A DNA stretch of 64,000 nucleotides. Origin: Notamacropus eugenii (lineage: Eukaryota > Chordata > Mammalia > Diprotodontia > Macropodidae). Each line of letters begins with the position of its first letter. Positions within the stretch are counted from its first letter, which is position 1. Below, piece by piece: positions 52,018-64,000 of the stretch. The stretch covers positions 281,421,206 to 281,485,205 of the forward strand of contig NC_092872.1 in assembly GCF_028372415.1 (NCBI RefSeq). Reading direction: 5' to 3'. Both the position numbers and the translations under genes were made by a program. The notes under the pieces are model-generated. The model was given only the letters and a program-made list of their open reading frames with translations, made no database searches and had not been told where the DNA came from.

Positions 52018-64000
<11,983 letters not shown>

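Overview
The window is nuclear DNA from a mammal, almost certainly a marsupial. It holds two single-copy vertebrate genes split by long introns, all with GT-AG splice sites. The repeats are of marsupial type: tRNA/MIR-like SINEs whose antisense copies end in a TTGTTGTTG tail, THER1/MIR-type SINEs, antisense L1 tails and ORF1-only 'half-L1' (HAL1) elements. The SINE subtype looks more Australian (dasyurid/diprotodont-like) than opossum-like, but this is only an impression.

Gene 1 (plus strand) is ZRANB1, encoding TRABID, an OTU-family deubiquitinase. Its complete coding sequence lies in nine exons between 3882 and 46960. The exons sum to 2127 nt, or 708 codons plus a stop, and every splice phase closes. 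The three NZF zinc fingers, the ankyrin-type ubiquitin-binding region and the OTU catalytic Cys443 and His585 are all present. The first 3.8 kb is upstream intron or 5' non-coding sequence. The 5' non-coding exon and promoter lie outside the window.

Gene 2 (minus strand) is CTBP2, a dehydrogenase-like transcriptional corepressor. Eight coding exons lie between 63012 and 52018 and encode residues 20(split)-445 of a 445-residue protein. The first coding exon (about 19 residues) and any RIBEYE-type alternative 5' exon lie beyond 64000. The two genes converge tail to tail, with 5.06 kb between their stop codons. That interval holds both 3' UTRs and several AATAAA signals on each strand.

Layout: 1-3844, 5' intron; 3882-4695, NZF exon; 4696-22861, an 18.2-kb AT-rich intron with L1 tails, SINEs, an L2-like repeat and DNA-transposon relics; 22862-32522, four exons; 32523-43969, an 11.4-kb intron holding a HAL1 inserted inside an older HAL1/L1; 43970-46960, the last four exons; 46961 to about 50780, ZRANB1 3' UTR and convergent spacer; about 50780-52017, CTBP2 3' UTR; 52018-64000, CTBP2 exons in visibly GC-richer sequence with old MIRs, a minisatellite and a Z-DNA-prone (TG)n(CG)n tract.

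I found no convincing undescribed biological system. The points most worth a second look are the nested HAL1 with an 11-bp target-site duplication, an exact 40-bp duplication shared by the HAL1 5' region and a distant intron, and the convergent gene ends.
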